This document shows positions 45,175-54,608 of a DNA stretch of 64,000 nucleotides, piece by piece. Within the stretch, counting starts at the first letter, position 1. Each line of letters opens with the position of its first letter. The DNA lies in NCBI RefSeq assembly GCF_021729155.1, contig NZ_JAJQYA010000011.1:62001-126000 (forward strand), written 5' to 3'. Origin of the DNA: Membranihabitans marinus (GTDB taxonomy: Bacteria; Bacteroidota; Bacteroidia; Chitinophagales; Saprospiraceae). The position numbers and the translations under genes are program-made. The notes below the pieces were generated by a model. That model was not told the DNA's origin, did not search any database, and was given only the letters and a program-made list of their open reading frames with translations.

Positions 45175-46608
45175 TTAGAAAGCTGCGTTTCCCGGTGTAC
45201 GTGGGAAAGGTATTACATCTCTAATGTTACCCATTCCGGTTACAAATTGGACCATTCTTTCAAATCCTAAACCGTATCCACTGTGGGGACATGATCCGTA
45301 TTTTCGAATGTCCAAATACCAATACAATTCTTCAGCAGGAACATCCATTTCTTCCATTCGGGCCAATAAGACATCTAAATTTTCTTCTCTTTGAGATCCT
45401 CCAATAATTTCACCAATACCAGGGAATAATATGTCCATGGCTCTGACGGTTTTATTGTCTTCGTTGACCTTCATGTAAAAGGCTTTGATATCCTTGGGAT
45501 AATCGAATAAGATTACAGGTTTTTTGAAGTGTTTTTCAACTAAATACCGTTCGTGTTCTGACTGGAGATCAGCTCCCCATTCTTCGATGATATAGTTAAA
45601 TTTTTTCTTCTTATTGGGTTTAGAATTCTTTAAGATTTCGATGGCCTCAGTGTAAGATATGCGTACAAAATCGTCGGCGATACAAGATTGTAAGCGCTCG
45701 ATAAGGCTGAGTTCAGAGCGCTGGTTTTTAGGCTTCTGACTCTCTTCTTTTATTTGTTCGTCATTGAGGAATTGCAAATCTCTTTGGCAGTGTTCAAGGA
45801 CGTATGAAATAATATGTTTTAGCATCGCTTCGGCCAAATCCATGTTGTCGTGTAGATCTGCAAAGGCCACTTCTGGTTCTACCATCCAAAACTCGGCGAG
45901 GTGACGACTGGTATTGCTATTTTCAGCTCTAAAAGTGGGTCCAAAGGTATATACCTGTCCCAAGGCCAAGGCTCCCAGTTCGGCTTCGAGTTGACCCGAT
46001 ACAGTAAGGTGGGTTTCTCTTTCAAAAAAATCTGCTTTAAAATCGATATCTCCCGATTCTGTTTTGGGCGGTTGCGCCAGATCCAAAGTACTTACTCTAA
46101 ACATTTCACCGGCACCTTCGGCATCCGAAGCTGTGATGATAGGAGTGTGTAGGTAGTAAAATTTGCGATCATTGAAAAAACTGTGTATCGCGAAAGAAAC
46201 GGCATGTCTGATTCTGAAAACCGCACCAAAGGTGTTGGTTCTAAATCTCAAATGCGCTATTTCTCTTAAAAATTCTTTGCTGTGTTTTTTGGGCTGCAAT
46301 GGATAGGTTTCCGCATTGGCCGTGCCATAGATTTCTATCTCTGTTACATCGATTTCGATGGCTTGTCCACTTCCCTGAGAGGCTACAATTGTACCCACAA
46401 CCTTAAGAGCTGTGCCTGGAGTAATGGTTTTTAGGAAGTCAATATCATAATTTTCTCTATTCAGTACGGCTTGAATATTATCAAAACAACTACCATCATT
46501 AATAGAAATAAATTGATTATTTCTAAATGATTTTACCCAACCCTTAACTACAACTGTTTGTCCAACAGATTGTTCCGATAATAAAACGTCGATGCGCGTT
46601 CTTTGCAT
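45175..46608 (-). CDS. asnS: Asparaginyl-tRNA synthetase
   Basis: 477 residues. N-terminal OB-fold anticodon-binding domain ([23 protein letters not shown]), then the class II core: motif 2 [25 protein letters not shown] and motif 3 [31 protein letters not shown]. The VEPE and the absence of an Asp-type insertion indicate asparagine rather than aspartate specificity. It charges tRNA-Asn with asparagine. Promoter candidate on the minus strand: TATTTTTG at 46637-46644. Confidence 0.97.
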   Translation of the reverse strand: MQRTRIDVLLSEQSVGQTVVVKGWVKSFRNNQFISINDGSCFDNIQAVLNRENYDIDFLKTITPGTALKVVGTIVASQGSGQAIEIDVTEIEIYGTANAETYPLQPKKHSKEFLREIAHLRFRTNTFGAVFRIRHAVSFAIHSFFNDRKFYYLHTPIITASDAEGAGEMFRVSTLDLAQPPKTESGDIDFKADFFERETHLTVSGQLEAELGALALGQVYTFGPTFRAENSNTSRHLAEFWMVEPEVAFADLHDNMDLAEAMLKHIISYVLEHCQRDLQFLNDEQIKEESQKPKNQRSELSLIERLQSCIADDFVRISYTEAIEILKNSKPNKKKKFNYIIEEWGADLQSEHERYLVEKHFKKPVILFDYPKDIKAFYMKVNEDNKTVRAMDILFPGIGEIIGGSQREENLDVLLARMEEMDVPAEELYWYLDIRKYGSCPHSGYGLGFERMVQFVTGMGNIRDVIPFPRTPGNAAF

Positions 46609-46636
46609 AATAAAGAATTTGTTGATTTTAGTCCGG

Positions 46637-46644
46637 CAAAAATA
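46637..46644 (-). promoter_or_regulatory. Putative -7 box of asnS
   Basis: Reads TATTTTTG on the minus strand, matching TAnnTTTG, 29 bp upstream of the asnS start. No clear TTTG box upstream. Confidence 0.4.
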
Positions 46645-46761
46645 CAGAAATGCTAGGGAAATAAAGGAGGGAGATTCATATATATTTTCAATAAATTATA
46701 TATTAATGTTGTAATTTTCGTTAACATAAGACGTATTAACATTAAATAAAATAAAGAAAAG

Positions 46762-47493
46762 ATGATTAAGAAGATACTCATGGTTTGTTTAGTACTGCAA
46801 TTGGCATCTTGTGATGTATTGCAAGAAATGGCTGGATCGACTGGATTGACCAATGCCGATATAGGACAAGGTCTGAAAGATGCTTTGTTTCAAGGTGCGG
46901 AAAAAGCTGTCCGAGAATTTTCGAAAGATCCCAGTTTTTTGACTGGCGGTAGCGATATCAATATTCCACCTGAAGCTTTGGATATTATCAAAAGTTTGAG
47001 CAGTGTTCCTGTGGTAAAGGAGTATACCAAACAATTCACCGATAAAGTAGAAACAGCTACCAAACAAGCGGTTGCAGCCTCTCTACCAATATTCAAATCG
47101 GCTATTACAGATCTTTCCTTTACCGATGCCTACAATATTTTGATGGGAGGTCAAGACGATGCGGCCACTACCTATTTAAAGGAAAAAACTTATACTCCAT
47201 TGATGGGAGAGTTTAGCCCTATTGTCGAAGAAAATCTTCAAGGAGTGGGAGCCTTAAAGGAATGGGATAAGATTGCTGATGTGTACAATAAGTTGCCCTT
47301 TAAACAAAAAGTAAATCCAGATTTCAATGGTTTTATATCTGAATTGGCTTTGAAATCAATTTTTGAAAGAATTCAAGTTGAGGAAGAGGGAATTAGAAAC
47401 AATGTGTCCATGCGTACCACCGATATAATGAAGAAGGTGTTTGCCAAGCAAGACGAGGGAGGAAGTAGCATTGGTAAACAATTGGGATTGTAA
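46762..47493 (+). CDS. DUF4197 family lipoprotein
   Basis: 243 residues. Lipoprotein signal MIKKILMVCLVLQLASC (Cys17). The mature protein is helical with LTNADIGQGLKDALFQGAEKAV, FKSAITDLSFTDAYNILMGGQDDAATTYLKEKT and GVGALKEWDKIADVYNKLP, all DUF4197 hallmarks; unknown function, periplasmic. Divergent from asnS and convergent with queG. Confidence 0.92.
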   Translation: MIKKILMVCLVLQLASCDVLQEMAGSTGLTNADIGQGLKDALFQGAEKAVREFSKDPSFLTGGSDINIPPEALDIIKSLSSVPVVKEYTKQFTDKVETATKQAVAASLPIFKSAITDLSFTDAYNILMGGQDDAATTYLKEKTYTPLMGEFSPIVEENLQGVGALKEWDKIADVYNKLPFKQKVNPDFNGFISELALKSIFERIQVEEEGIRNNVSMRTTDIMKKVFAKQDEGGSSIGKQLGL

Positions 47494-47557
47494 TAATATA
47501 AGAGTGTCTGTGAGGCACTAATAATCTGGGCGGAGTTCAATAAATTTTGTGATGAAA

Positions 47558-48481
47558 TCACTTTAAAAATTCAAGATTCCTTTTTATTCCCTTGAATTTT
47601 GTTCTTTTGAGTGGTGATTTTTTAAACAGTTTATTGAACTCTGTTTCTGTTAATTCATTCCAATCTTCCTGAGTCATATTGAGAACTTCTTCAGAGGGCA
47701 GAAATGCTTGTTCACCGTGTGCTTGTGCAAATCTATTCCAAGGACAGACATCTTGACAAATATCACATCCAAAGGCCCAATTTTCCATTTTCCCTTCAAA
47801 TAGTTTGGGTATTTCTCCTTTTAATTCAATAGTGGCGTAGGATATACATCGACTGCCATCCATTTCATATCCCTGTTCTTGAATCGCATCGGTAGGGCAT
47901 GCATCAATACACCTTGTGCAAGTGCCGCAATAATCGCCTATAGCTTGGTCATATTCCAAATCAATATTGAGTAGAATTTCGCCTAAAAAAAAGTAGGATC
48001 CTTTTTTGGGATTGATGATGAGGGTGTTTTTACCCATCCAACCAATGCCCGCTTTTTTTGCCCATTCTCTTTCCATAACTGGAGCAGAATCTACAAATAC
48101 TCTTGCCTCAATGGGGTGGATTTCAGTATGAATATATTGTTCTAAGATTTTGAGTTTGTCCTTGACTACATAGTGATAATCTTTGCCATAGGCGTATTGA
48201 GATATCTTAGGAGCGGTTGGATCTATTTGTTTTTGAGGATTGTGATAGTTATAAGCCAAAACTATGATGGACTTGCAACCTGGAACTAAGAGGGTGGGAT
48301 CAGTCCTTTTGTCAAAATAGTTTTCCATGTAAGTCATTTCCCCATGGTAGCCTTTATCCAACCAATTTTGTAAGCGAATTTTTTCATAAGTCAATGGTTC
48401 TGCCTGGACAAACCCAACCAGAGAAAAGCCCAAGTCCAAGGCTTTTTCTCTTATTTTTTGAGTTCTTATGCTGACATCCAT
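47558..48481 (-). CDS. queG: Epoxyqueuosine reductase QueG
   Basis: 307 residues. Cobalamin-dependent reductase domain (RVFVDSAPVMEREWAKKAGIGWMGKNTLII) followed by two [4Fe-4S] motifs, CGTCTRCIDACPTDAI and CDICQDVCPWNRFA. It performs the last step of queuosine synthesis on tRNA. The HEAT-like C-terminal extension of the longer E. coli-type enzyme is missing, as in other Bacteroidota versions. It follows the yheT-like gene by 18 bp. Confidence 0.95.
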   Translation of the reverse strand: MDVSIRTQKIREKALDLGFSLVGFVQAEPLTYEKIRLQNWLDKGYHGEMTYMENYFDKRTDPTLLVPGCKSIIVLAYNYHNPQKQIDPTAPKISQYAYGKDYHYVVKDKLKILEQYIHTEIHPIEARVFVDSAPVMEREWAKKAGIGWMGKNTLIINPKKGSYFFLGEILLNIDLEYDQAIGDYCGTCTRCIDACPTDAIQEQGYEMDGSRCISYATIELKGEIPKLFEGKMENWAFGCDICQDVCPWNRFAQAHGEQAFLPSEEVLNMTQEDWNELTETEFNKLFKKSPLKRTKFKGIKRNLEFLK

Positions 48482-48499
48482 ATGTTCAATTTTCCTCTT

Positions 48500-49483
48500 T
48501 TATATTAGAGAGGGTTGCTGACAATTACTGCTTATATATTGGCGAATAAAGTACATTGATTGTTCTTCATGCCAATAGGTATTATTGGCCTGCCAAAATC
48601 CAACATGGCCTCCAGATCGAGGATTGAGTAAATAGAATTTATCCATTTCTCTGGCCAAATCATGGGGATAACAATTGTCCGATAGAAAGCTATCGTTACT
48701 CGCATTGATGAGTAGGGTGGGAATGTTAATGTTTTCCAGATAGGGTAATGATCCCACGGAGTTGTAATATTCTTCAGCACCGGAAAACCCATAGGTTGGT
48801 GCAGTATATTGATCGTCAATTTCTATTAAATCTTTGGCTCGCAATACTTTGTCGTAGTCCATCAAATCCGGGTATATCTTTCTTTTGGCTTTCATTTTTT
48901 GCCTTAAATTTTGCATAAAGCGATTGTGATATACTCTGTTTTTCCATTTAGCCAACTGACCTGGTGAGCCTACCATATCGATGGGTGCTGATATGGCTAT
49001 GCCACCTTTGATAATGTCTAGTGGTTGTCTACCTATATAGTTGAGTACGATATTGCCTCCCAGACTAAATCCAATCAGAATGATATCGGTAAATGAATAT
49101 TTCTTTAACACGTGTTGTAAAACAGTGGATAAATCCTCTAATTCACCTGCGTGATAGGCTTTTTCTGTCTTATTAGGTTCACCACTACAACCCCTATAGT
49201 TGATGGCTATGCAATTCCAACGATCTTGGGTCAAGGCACTGACCATACCTTTCATATAGGGTCTTTTGGAATTGCCTTCGAATCCGTGCAAGATGATGGC
49301 GGCTTTTTGACTGGCTTGGTCGACGATGTCGAGGTCGATAAAATCTTGATCAGGAGTGGTAATTCTTTCTCGTCTATATTTGGGAATTTCACCTTTTCTA
49401 AACAAATTGGGGTAAATGGTAGAAAAGTGGTTGTGACGGAAAATATTGTATTTGGGTATATAGCTATTCGAAAGGATGGGCAT
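48500..49483 (-). CDS. YheT-family alpha/beta hydrolase
   Basis: 327 residues. Alpha/beta hydrolase with HGFEGNSKRPYMKGMV (oxyanion region), INYRGCSGE, nucleophile elbow GFSLGGN, and the late Asp/His pair in NASNDSFLSD and GGHVGFW. The extended N-terminus (residues 1-50, with the HNHFSTIYPNLFRK pattern of the YheT/ABHD1-3 group) is typical. Substrate unknown, probably a lipid or ester. It sits between tag (18 bp upstream) and queG (18 bp downstream), so the three form an operon. Confidence 0.92.
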   Translation of the reverse strand: MPILSNSYIPKYNIFRHNHFSTIYPNLFRKGEIPKYRRERITTPDQDFIDLDIVDQASQKAAIILHGFEGNSKRPYMKGMVSALTQDRWNCIAINYRGCSGEPNKTEKAYHAGELEDLSTVLQHVLKKYSFTDIILIGFSLGGNIVLNYIGRQPLDIIKGGIAISAPIDMVGSPGQLAKWKNRVYHNRFMQNLRQKMKAKRKIYPDLMDYDKVLRAKDLIEIDDQYTAPTYGFSGAEEYYNSVGSLPYLENINIPTLLINASNDSFLSDNCYPHDLAREMDKFYLLNPRSGGHVGFWQANNTYWHEEQSMYFIRQYISSNCQQPSLI

Positions 49484-49500
49484 TGTATTATCTTAAAATT

Positions 49501-50067
49501 TTAGTTTTGTAATTCACTATATCGAAAACAATCGATGGTGTGATCATTAACCATACCAGTTGCTTGCATCAAGGCATAACATATCGTTGGTCCAACAAAT
49601 TTAAACCCTTTTTTCTTCAAATCTTTACTCATTTGTTCAGATTCTACACTTGTTGCTGGTACATCAGTAATAGAACGCCGGTGGTTCTGAATGGTTGTGC
49701 CATTGGTAAAAGACCAGATGTAATGATCGAAACTTCCGTATTCTTTTTGGATCTTGAGGAAGGCTTGGGCATTGGTCACAGCAGCATTTATTTTTAAACG
49801 ATTTCTTACAATACCGGTATTGTGGATCAGGGATTTAATTTTTGCTTCATCGTATTGGGCCACAAGGACAGGATCAAAATGGTCAAAGGCCAATCTATAG
49901 GCCTCTCTTTTTTGAAGGATGGTTGACCAACTCAGGCCAGCTTGAGCTCCTTCTAGGATTAGGAATTCAAATAATAACTGATCGTCGTGTAAGGGCACAC
50001 CCCATTCGGTATCGTGATATTTGATTTCTAATTCACTTTTTTGGGCCCATCGGCATCTGTTTTTCAT
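49501..50067 (-). CDS. tag: DNA-3-methyladenine glycosylase I
   Basis: 188 residues. MKNRCRWAQKSELEIKYHDTEWGVPLHDDQLLFEFLILEGAQAGLSW contains the N-terminal zinc Cys/His ligands and the substrate-pocket residues; the zinc site is completed by NDHTIDCFRY near the C-terminus. It removes 3-methyladenine from DNA to begin base-excision repair. First gene of tag-yheT-queG. A minus-strand box TAACTTTA at 50116-50123, one mismatch to the -7 consensus, lies 49 bp upstream. Confidence 0.95.
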   Translation of the reverse strand: MKNRCRWAQKSELEIKYHDTEWGVPLHDDQLLFEFLILEGAQAGLSWSTILQKREAYRLAFDHFDPVLVAQYDEAKIKSLIHNTGIVRNRLKINAAVTNAQAFLKIQKEYGSFDHYIWSFTNGTTIQNHRRSITDVPATSVESEQMSKDLKKKGFKFVGPTICYALMQATGMVNDHTIDCFRYSELQN

Positions 50068-50164
50068 AGGACAATAGATGTTTGGTGGATGAAATATTTT
50101 ATCCGGTAGAAGGAGTAAAGTTAGTTTATTCCTATTGGAGTTTAATAAATATTTGAAAGTATGG

Positions 50165-50415
50165 AAGCTGGGGTAGAGATAACCGAATAAAGTTGCCGAT
50201 AGGCAAATCGACTAAATGTCCATCGGGTGAAGGATCCACGATCTCCGTGTCGTGGGTAGTGAAGGAACCGATACCACTGGGTTCGGATGGGCTAGCCACT
50301 GTGCTGCGACTAGAGTGCATTTAAATTGATAAGTATTAAATTACATTTTTCAATAATAAGATAATAAAAGGGAAGGAAGACGTCCACGGTGTCGTAGGTG
50401 GGTGAGCTTATCAAT
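50165..50415 (-). repeat. Mosaic hairpin repeat, locus 3
   Basis: Read on the minus strand this stretch begins with AATTGATAAGCTCACCCACC and TACGAC, the same left end as locus 2. It continues through CCACGA/TCGTGG (50236-50255), a copy of hairpin 2 with decayed stem (GATGGACATTTAGTC) and GCAACTTTATTCGGT. On the plus strand TAGCCACTGTGCTGCGAC (from about 50288) repeats 11.12 kb. It fills most of the 379-bp gap between tag and the T9SS cargo gene; no gene is seen there. Confidence 0.7.
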
Positions 50416-50446
50416 TATAAAAGTATTCCGTATAAGATGAATGCCC

Positions 50447-52318
50447 CTACCGAATCAACTGTACTGTCCCTGTGTGAATATAGTCCTGGCCATCTATCAA
50501 TTCTAGCTCAATCTTGTATATATATACTCCCGAATCCGCGGGTTGATCTACGATATTCCCATTCCAACCTCCACTGTCTATATTTGAAACCGGAACTTGA
50601 GAATGAAAGATTTGATCGCCCCAACGATCATAAACACTGAGGCCAACTTGCCCTTGAAGGAGATGATGTCCAGAAATTATGTGGAATATATCATTATGGC
50701 CATCGCGGTTGGGACTAAATGCATTGGGAATGCTTATGGGTAAATGGTCTTTGTCTATTTCTACAGAAAACTCCTTGGTCACTTCACATTGATTGTGATT
50801 GGCTGCGGTAACCGTAAATGTGGTAGAGGCAGTGGGGACAATGCTGTCGTCAATACATAGATTACATATGGGAGAGATGTCAGGAGTCCATGTGGTTTCA
50901 CCCAAATCATAATTACTCCTCAAATAAATAGGTAGAGATTGCCCTAAAGTAATCGTCGTATCACGGGGAATGTATAATTCCATGGCAAGGGGTTGGGATA
51001 AGTCGTGGTTTATTTGTTGACTGCAACCAAATCGATCTATGATCTCAGTCGTATAGCTGCCTGATGTTAATCCCTCAAAACGTCCATTGTTATCCTCTTC
51101 GAGTTGATTGAGAAAATAATTATAGGGAGGGTATCCACCCATGGCCGACTGAATGACGATACTTCCATCTGAACTGTCGTGACAAAGGGGATCGATGGCA
51201 TTCCACTGACTGGAAATCGAACGACGGGGAACCTGGGTCAAGGAGAGATGGACAATGGAGTCACATCCTGCACCTGAAGTAAAGGTGTCTATATAATTCC
51301 CCGGTTGGCTAATAAGTTGATCTTTGAATGGGTAAATACTGCCTTCACAAAAAGTATCGAGCTGGGTATAATATACTGGATGGACTGATATTTCAAGTAG
51401 TTCGGAAACTGTCCTACATTTTTCGTTGGCTAAGTTTGCTTCAGACCCAGAGGTTATAAATCTGTATTTGTATTTTCCAGGAAGATTGTTTTGGTGGTTT
51501 AGGATCTTTTGATTGAGGCTCCCGATATCCTTCCAATTCAGACCTTGGTCTTCGGTCCACTGCCATTGAAATACCAAGTCGCTATCATCGATATCTGTCG
51601 AAAGGTTGATCGGAGATGTCCTGTTTTCACAAGTGATGTATGGCGAGGGAATATCCACAGATATATTTGCAGAACCTCCACAAGGTCTGAATGTGATATT
51701 GTCTAGGGCGAGATCATTTCCCGTGCCCCCGGGAGCTTTATTCACCAAGGTTAGTTTTAATGAACTTTCCCCGGGCTTGAGGGCAAAAGTGAAACCGTAT
51801 TTCTTCCATTTTTCATCTTGGGCAATAGGTCCTGTTGAATATTGCAATTCCCCGTTGATTAAAAACTCTAATTCTGGCAGTGAATGCCCAGTCGCAGACC
51901 GCTTTACAATGTTGATGATATCGGCGGAGAATTCATAAATGGTGTTTTCGCATAAGCCATCGATGGTTTCTTCATAAAATATTCCGGGAGTATAGGATGC
52001 ATTGACTATCATCATATAGCCATATGGATCGGCACTGTTGTCTGGAATAGCGATCCATGTACCGTAATTGTTAATCCAATTGGCCATATTGTTGGTGATG
52101 GTATAGGATCCGTCAGGGGGTGGAGTGGAAGTAGTGTAATTGTAACCCGGAGCAATGCGAGGATCGATCTGGATAATATTTTCTCGACCACTGCCAAAAT
52201 CACCACCAATAAAAATATTCTCACCCAAAGTCCCATTGCACAATTGTTGTGCAGATACCATAGTCCAATCCAGCAATGTAAATATTACCATTGAGAATAG
52301 GGCGATGTTTGGTTTCAC
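50447..52318 (-). CDS. Secreted protein with type IX secretion type B sorting domain
   Basis: 623 residues. Signal peptide MKPNIALFSMVIFTLLDWTMVSAQ. Residues about 25-215 look like a carbohydrate-binding or jelly-roll beta-sandwich (LCNGTLGENIFIGGDF, SFTFALKPGESSLKLTLVNKAPGG). Then Ig-like/PKD-like segments, and a last stretch, ISIPNAFSPNRDGHNDIFHI, DRWGDQIFHS, GGWNGNIVDQPADSGVYIYKI and YIHTGTVQLIR, which is the gliding-motility type B C-terminal sorting domain. It should be exported by T9SS and either anchored or released. Substrate role unknown; repeats in the middle hold the bundle between locus 3 and rseP. Confidence 0.88.
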   Translation of the reverse strand: MKPNIALFSMVIFTLLDWTMVSAQQLCNGTLGENIFIGGDFGSGRENIIQIDPRIAPGYNYTTSTPPPDGSYTITNNMANWINNYGTWIAIPDNSADPYGYMMIVNASYTPGIFYEETIDGLCENTIYEFSADIINIVKRSATGHSLPELEFLINGELQYSTGPIAQDEKWKKYGFTFALKPGESSLKLTLVNKAPGGTGNDLALDNITFRPCGGSANISVDIPSPYITCENRTSPINLSTDIDDSDLVFQWQWTEDQGLNWKDIGSLNQKILNHQNNLPGKYKYRFITSGSEANLANEKCRTVSELLEISVHPVYYTQLDTFCEGSIYPFKDQLISQPGNYIDTFTSGAGCDSIVHLSLTQVPRRSISSQWNAIDPLCHDSSDGSIVIQSAMGGYPPYNYFLNQLEEDNNGRFEGLTSGSYTTEIIDRFGCSQQINHDLSQPLAMELYIPRDTTITLGQSLPIYLRSNYDLGETTWTPDISPICNLCIDDSIVPTASTTFTVTAANHNQCEVTKEFSVEIDKDHLPISIPNAFSPNRDGHNDIFHIISGHHLLQGQVGLSVYDRWGDQIFHSQVPVSNIDSGGWNGNIVDQPADSGVYIYKIELELIDGQDYIHTGTVQLIR

Positions 52319-52375
52319 AGGATGATTTTAAATATTCCTGTGAAAAATACTGAATATTTTTTATAAAACGATACT

Positions 52376-53707
52376 TTATCCTTTTAACCAGCGCCAAACA
52401 TCTAATCCATTGGCATATAATACCAATCCCAATACCAATACAAAGCCCACAATGGTGGCGTATTCCATCACCTTGTCACTAGGCTTTCTCCCTGTAACCA
52501 TCTCAAAGAGTAGGAACATTACATGACCACCATCCAATGCTGGAATGGGTAGTAAGTTCATAAATCCAAGAATAAGAGATAGAATGGCAGTATTTCTCCA
52601 AAAAATTTGCCAATCCCATGCATTTGGGAACAATTTTGATATCGTGGCAAACCCCCCCAAACTATCAGAAGCTTTGATATTGCCTCGGAACATTTGGCCA
52701 AATGCTTTGACTTGGGTCATAAGAAAATCCCAACCTTGAACTACGCCCATAGGTAGGGCCTGGCCCAAACTATATTCTTCGGTTTGGAAATTGTAAAAGT
52801 AGTCCAATCCATAATTTTGAAAGCCTACAGTTCCTTCTGGAGTTACTTGAGCGGTGATGGTTTGAGTAGCATTGTCGCGTCTAACCGTTAAATCAATTTT
52901 GGAGTCTTTGTGATTTCGAATGATTTTCGCAAAAGAATCGAAAAACTCTGTTTCCTCTCCGTTGATGGCCAAAATTTCATCGTCGACCTTCAATCCTGCT
53001 TTTTCAGCATTAGATCCTTCAATTACCTTTCCAATCTTTACGGGGAATCTCGGCGCTACTATATAGGCGTCCTTGTAGTCGTAACTGGTTAAAATGGTTG
53101 TAAATTTGGGATCGATGGGCAAGATAGTCTCCTCCCCATTTCTCAATATTTTTAGTGAAGAGGCATTATTGATGGCAATCTCAGAACGAATAATTCCAGG
53201 ATTAAATTTGTCAAATTCCTTGTCTCCTATTGCTATAATATTGTCTCCATTTTGCAATCCCATTTCCATCCCTATACTATCTACCTGAAGACCGTATTTC
53301 AACTCACTTGTCGGCAAATATTCAGAACCGTACTGCCATAGCATTAGACCAAATATTAGGAATCCTAAAATGAAGTTGACCGTCACACCACCCAACATAA
53401 TAATGAGTCGTTGCCAAGTGGGTTTTGATCGAAATTCCCAAGGCTGAGGCGGTTCTTTTAGACTCTCGGTATCTAGACTTTCATCAACCATACCAGAGAT
53501 TTTTACATATCCACCCAATGGTAACCAACCAATCCCATATTCGGTCCCCCCAATTTTCTTCTTAAAAATAGAAAACCAAGGATCGAAAAACAAATAGAAT
53601 TTTTCAACTCTGGTTTTAAACCATTTCGCTGGCAAAAAGTGACCCAATTCGTGCAATATGATTAAAAGCGATAGACTGAGCGCGAATTGCGCGATCATTA
53701 CTCCCAT
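52376..53707 (-). CDS. rseP: RseP-family site-2 zinc metalloprotease
   Basis: 443 residues. First helix carries ILHELGHFL, the zinc site (His19, Glu20, His23); the third ligand is in the last membrane helix in PIPALDGGHVMF. Between lie two PDZ domains (around DSIGMEMGLQNGDNIIAIGDKE and EGSNAEKAGLKVDDEILAINGEE). It cleaves membrane-bound substrates such as anti-sigma factors or signal-peptide remnants. Promoter candidate on the minus strand: TAACTTTG at 53770-53777, about 63 bp upstream. Confidence 0.95.
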   Translation of the reverse strand: MGVMIAQFALSLSLLIILHELGHFLPAKWFKTRVEKFYLFFDPWFSIFKKKIGGTEYGIGWLPLGGYVKISGMVDESLDTESLKEPPQPWEFRSKPTWQRLIIMLGGVTVNFILGFLIFGLMLWQYGSEYLPTSELKYGLQVDSIGMEMGLQNGDNIIAIGDKEFDKFNPGIIRSEIAINNASSLKILRNGEETILPIDPKFTTILTSYDYKDAYIVAPRFPVKIGKVIEGSNAEKAGLKVDDEILAINGEETEFFDSFAKIIRNHKDSKIDLTVRRDNATQTITAQVTPEGTVGFQNYGLDYFYNFQTEEYSLGQALPMGVVQGWDFLMTQVKAFGQMFRGNIKASDSLGGFATISKLFPNAWDWQIFWRNTAILSLILGFMNLLPIPALDGGHVMFLLFEMVTGRKPSDKVMEYATIVGFVLVLGLVLYANGLDVWRWLKG

Positions 53708-53769
53708 ATTATTTTTTTAATTATAGCTATTTTCCTTATGCATTGATACCCAATACAGATTTTAAACTG

Positions 53770-53777
53770 CAAAGTTA
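53770..53777 (-). promoter_or_regulatory. Putative -7 box of rseP
   Basis: Minus strand TAACTTTG, full match to TAnnTTTG. Upstream TTGG at N22 spacing is only a poor -33 element. Confidence 0.4.
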
Positions 53778-53933
53778 CTGATATTTCATTAACTAATGAC
53801 CAATTTTGTATTAAATGGAGTTTTTTATCGATAGAATTAGGCATTGACCAGAGAACTTTCTGCCTCCTTTTGACTTTCTGTCATTAGTGGTTTCACCAAT
53901 GGGACAATTGGATGTCTAGTGATATTATTTTCC

Positions 53934-53941
53934 TACATTTG
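53934..53941 (+). promoter_or_regulatory. Putative -7 box of the YiiX-like gene and the following run
   Basis: TACATTTG, full match to TAnnTTTG, 23 bp before the ATG at 53965. The -33 element is unclear. It could drive the long plus-strand run up to 62.6 kb. Confidence 0.4.
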
Positions 53942-53964
53942 TCCTTCACTACAATTCACCTGAA

Positions 53965-54597
53965 ATGATTCGAAGTTTATTTATTGGACTGTTTTTGTTG
54001 ATGAATTATATGATTCAGGGGCAGGAATTTGACTTGCAATCTGGAGATATTCTCTTTAGAGAAAATACTTCATCGGCATTGTCCGAGGCCATAAATCGGG
54101 TAACCCAAATCGATACACATCGCCATTATTCCCATATGGGACTGGTGACGGTAGAAAATGGTCGAATACTAGTCATTCATTCCGAACCCGAGTCCGGTGT
54201 TGTAAAGGAAGAATTATCTGATTTTTTTGAAGTAAAAGAGGGCCAGGTGGCCAGAGTATATGCCTATCGCTTGATGGATGAATATCAAAATTCCATTCAA
54301 TCGGCTATTGAATTGGCCGATACCTATCTAGGTCAGCCCTACAATTTCACCTATATTATAGAAGATGAGGGGATTTATTGTTCGGAATTGATATACCTTC
54401 TCTTCGAATCAGCTGAAATATTCGATTTAGAGCCTATGACATTTAAAGATCCCGCTTCGGGAAATTTCCCCAAGGCTTGGATTGAACATTATAGGAAATT
54501 AAAGATTGATATACCGGAAGGACTTCCCGGATGTAATCCCAATGGGATGGCAAGTAGTACAAAATTGATTGAATTAGGAGAGTTGCCTAATAACTAA
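53965..54597 (+). CDS. YiiX/YebB-like exported NlpC/P60-superfamily hydrolase
   Basis: 210 residues with signal peptide MIRSLFIGLFLLMNYMIQGQ. The permuted papain-like fold is shown by LQSGDILFRENTS, HYSHMGLV (catalytic His) and IYCSELIYLLF (catalytic Cys), the order His before Cys being characteristic of the YiiX group. Such enzymes hydrolyse amide or ester bonds, perhaps lipids or peptidoglycan; substrate unknown. It begins a run of ten genes on the same strand, with rsmE 11 bp downstream. Confidence 0.88.
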   Translation: MIRSLFIGLFLLMNYMIQGQEFDLQSGDILFRENTSSALSEAINRVTQIDTHRHYSHMGLVTVENGRILVIHSEPESGVVKEELSDFFEVKEGQVARVYAYRLMDEYQNSIQSAIELADTYLGQPYNFTYIIEDEGIYCSELIYLLFESAEIFDLEPMTFKDPASGNFPKAWIEHYRKLKIDIPEGLPGCNPNGMASSTKLIELGELPNN

Positions 54598-54608
54598 AAT
54601 AAGATAAA

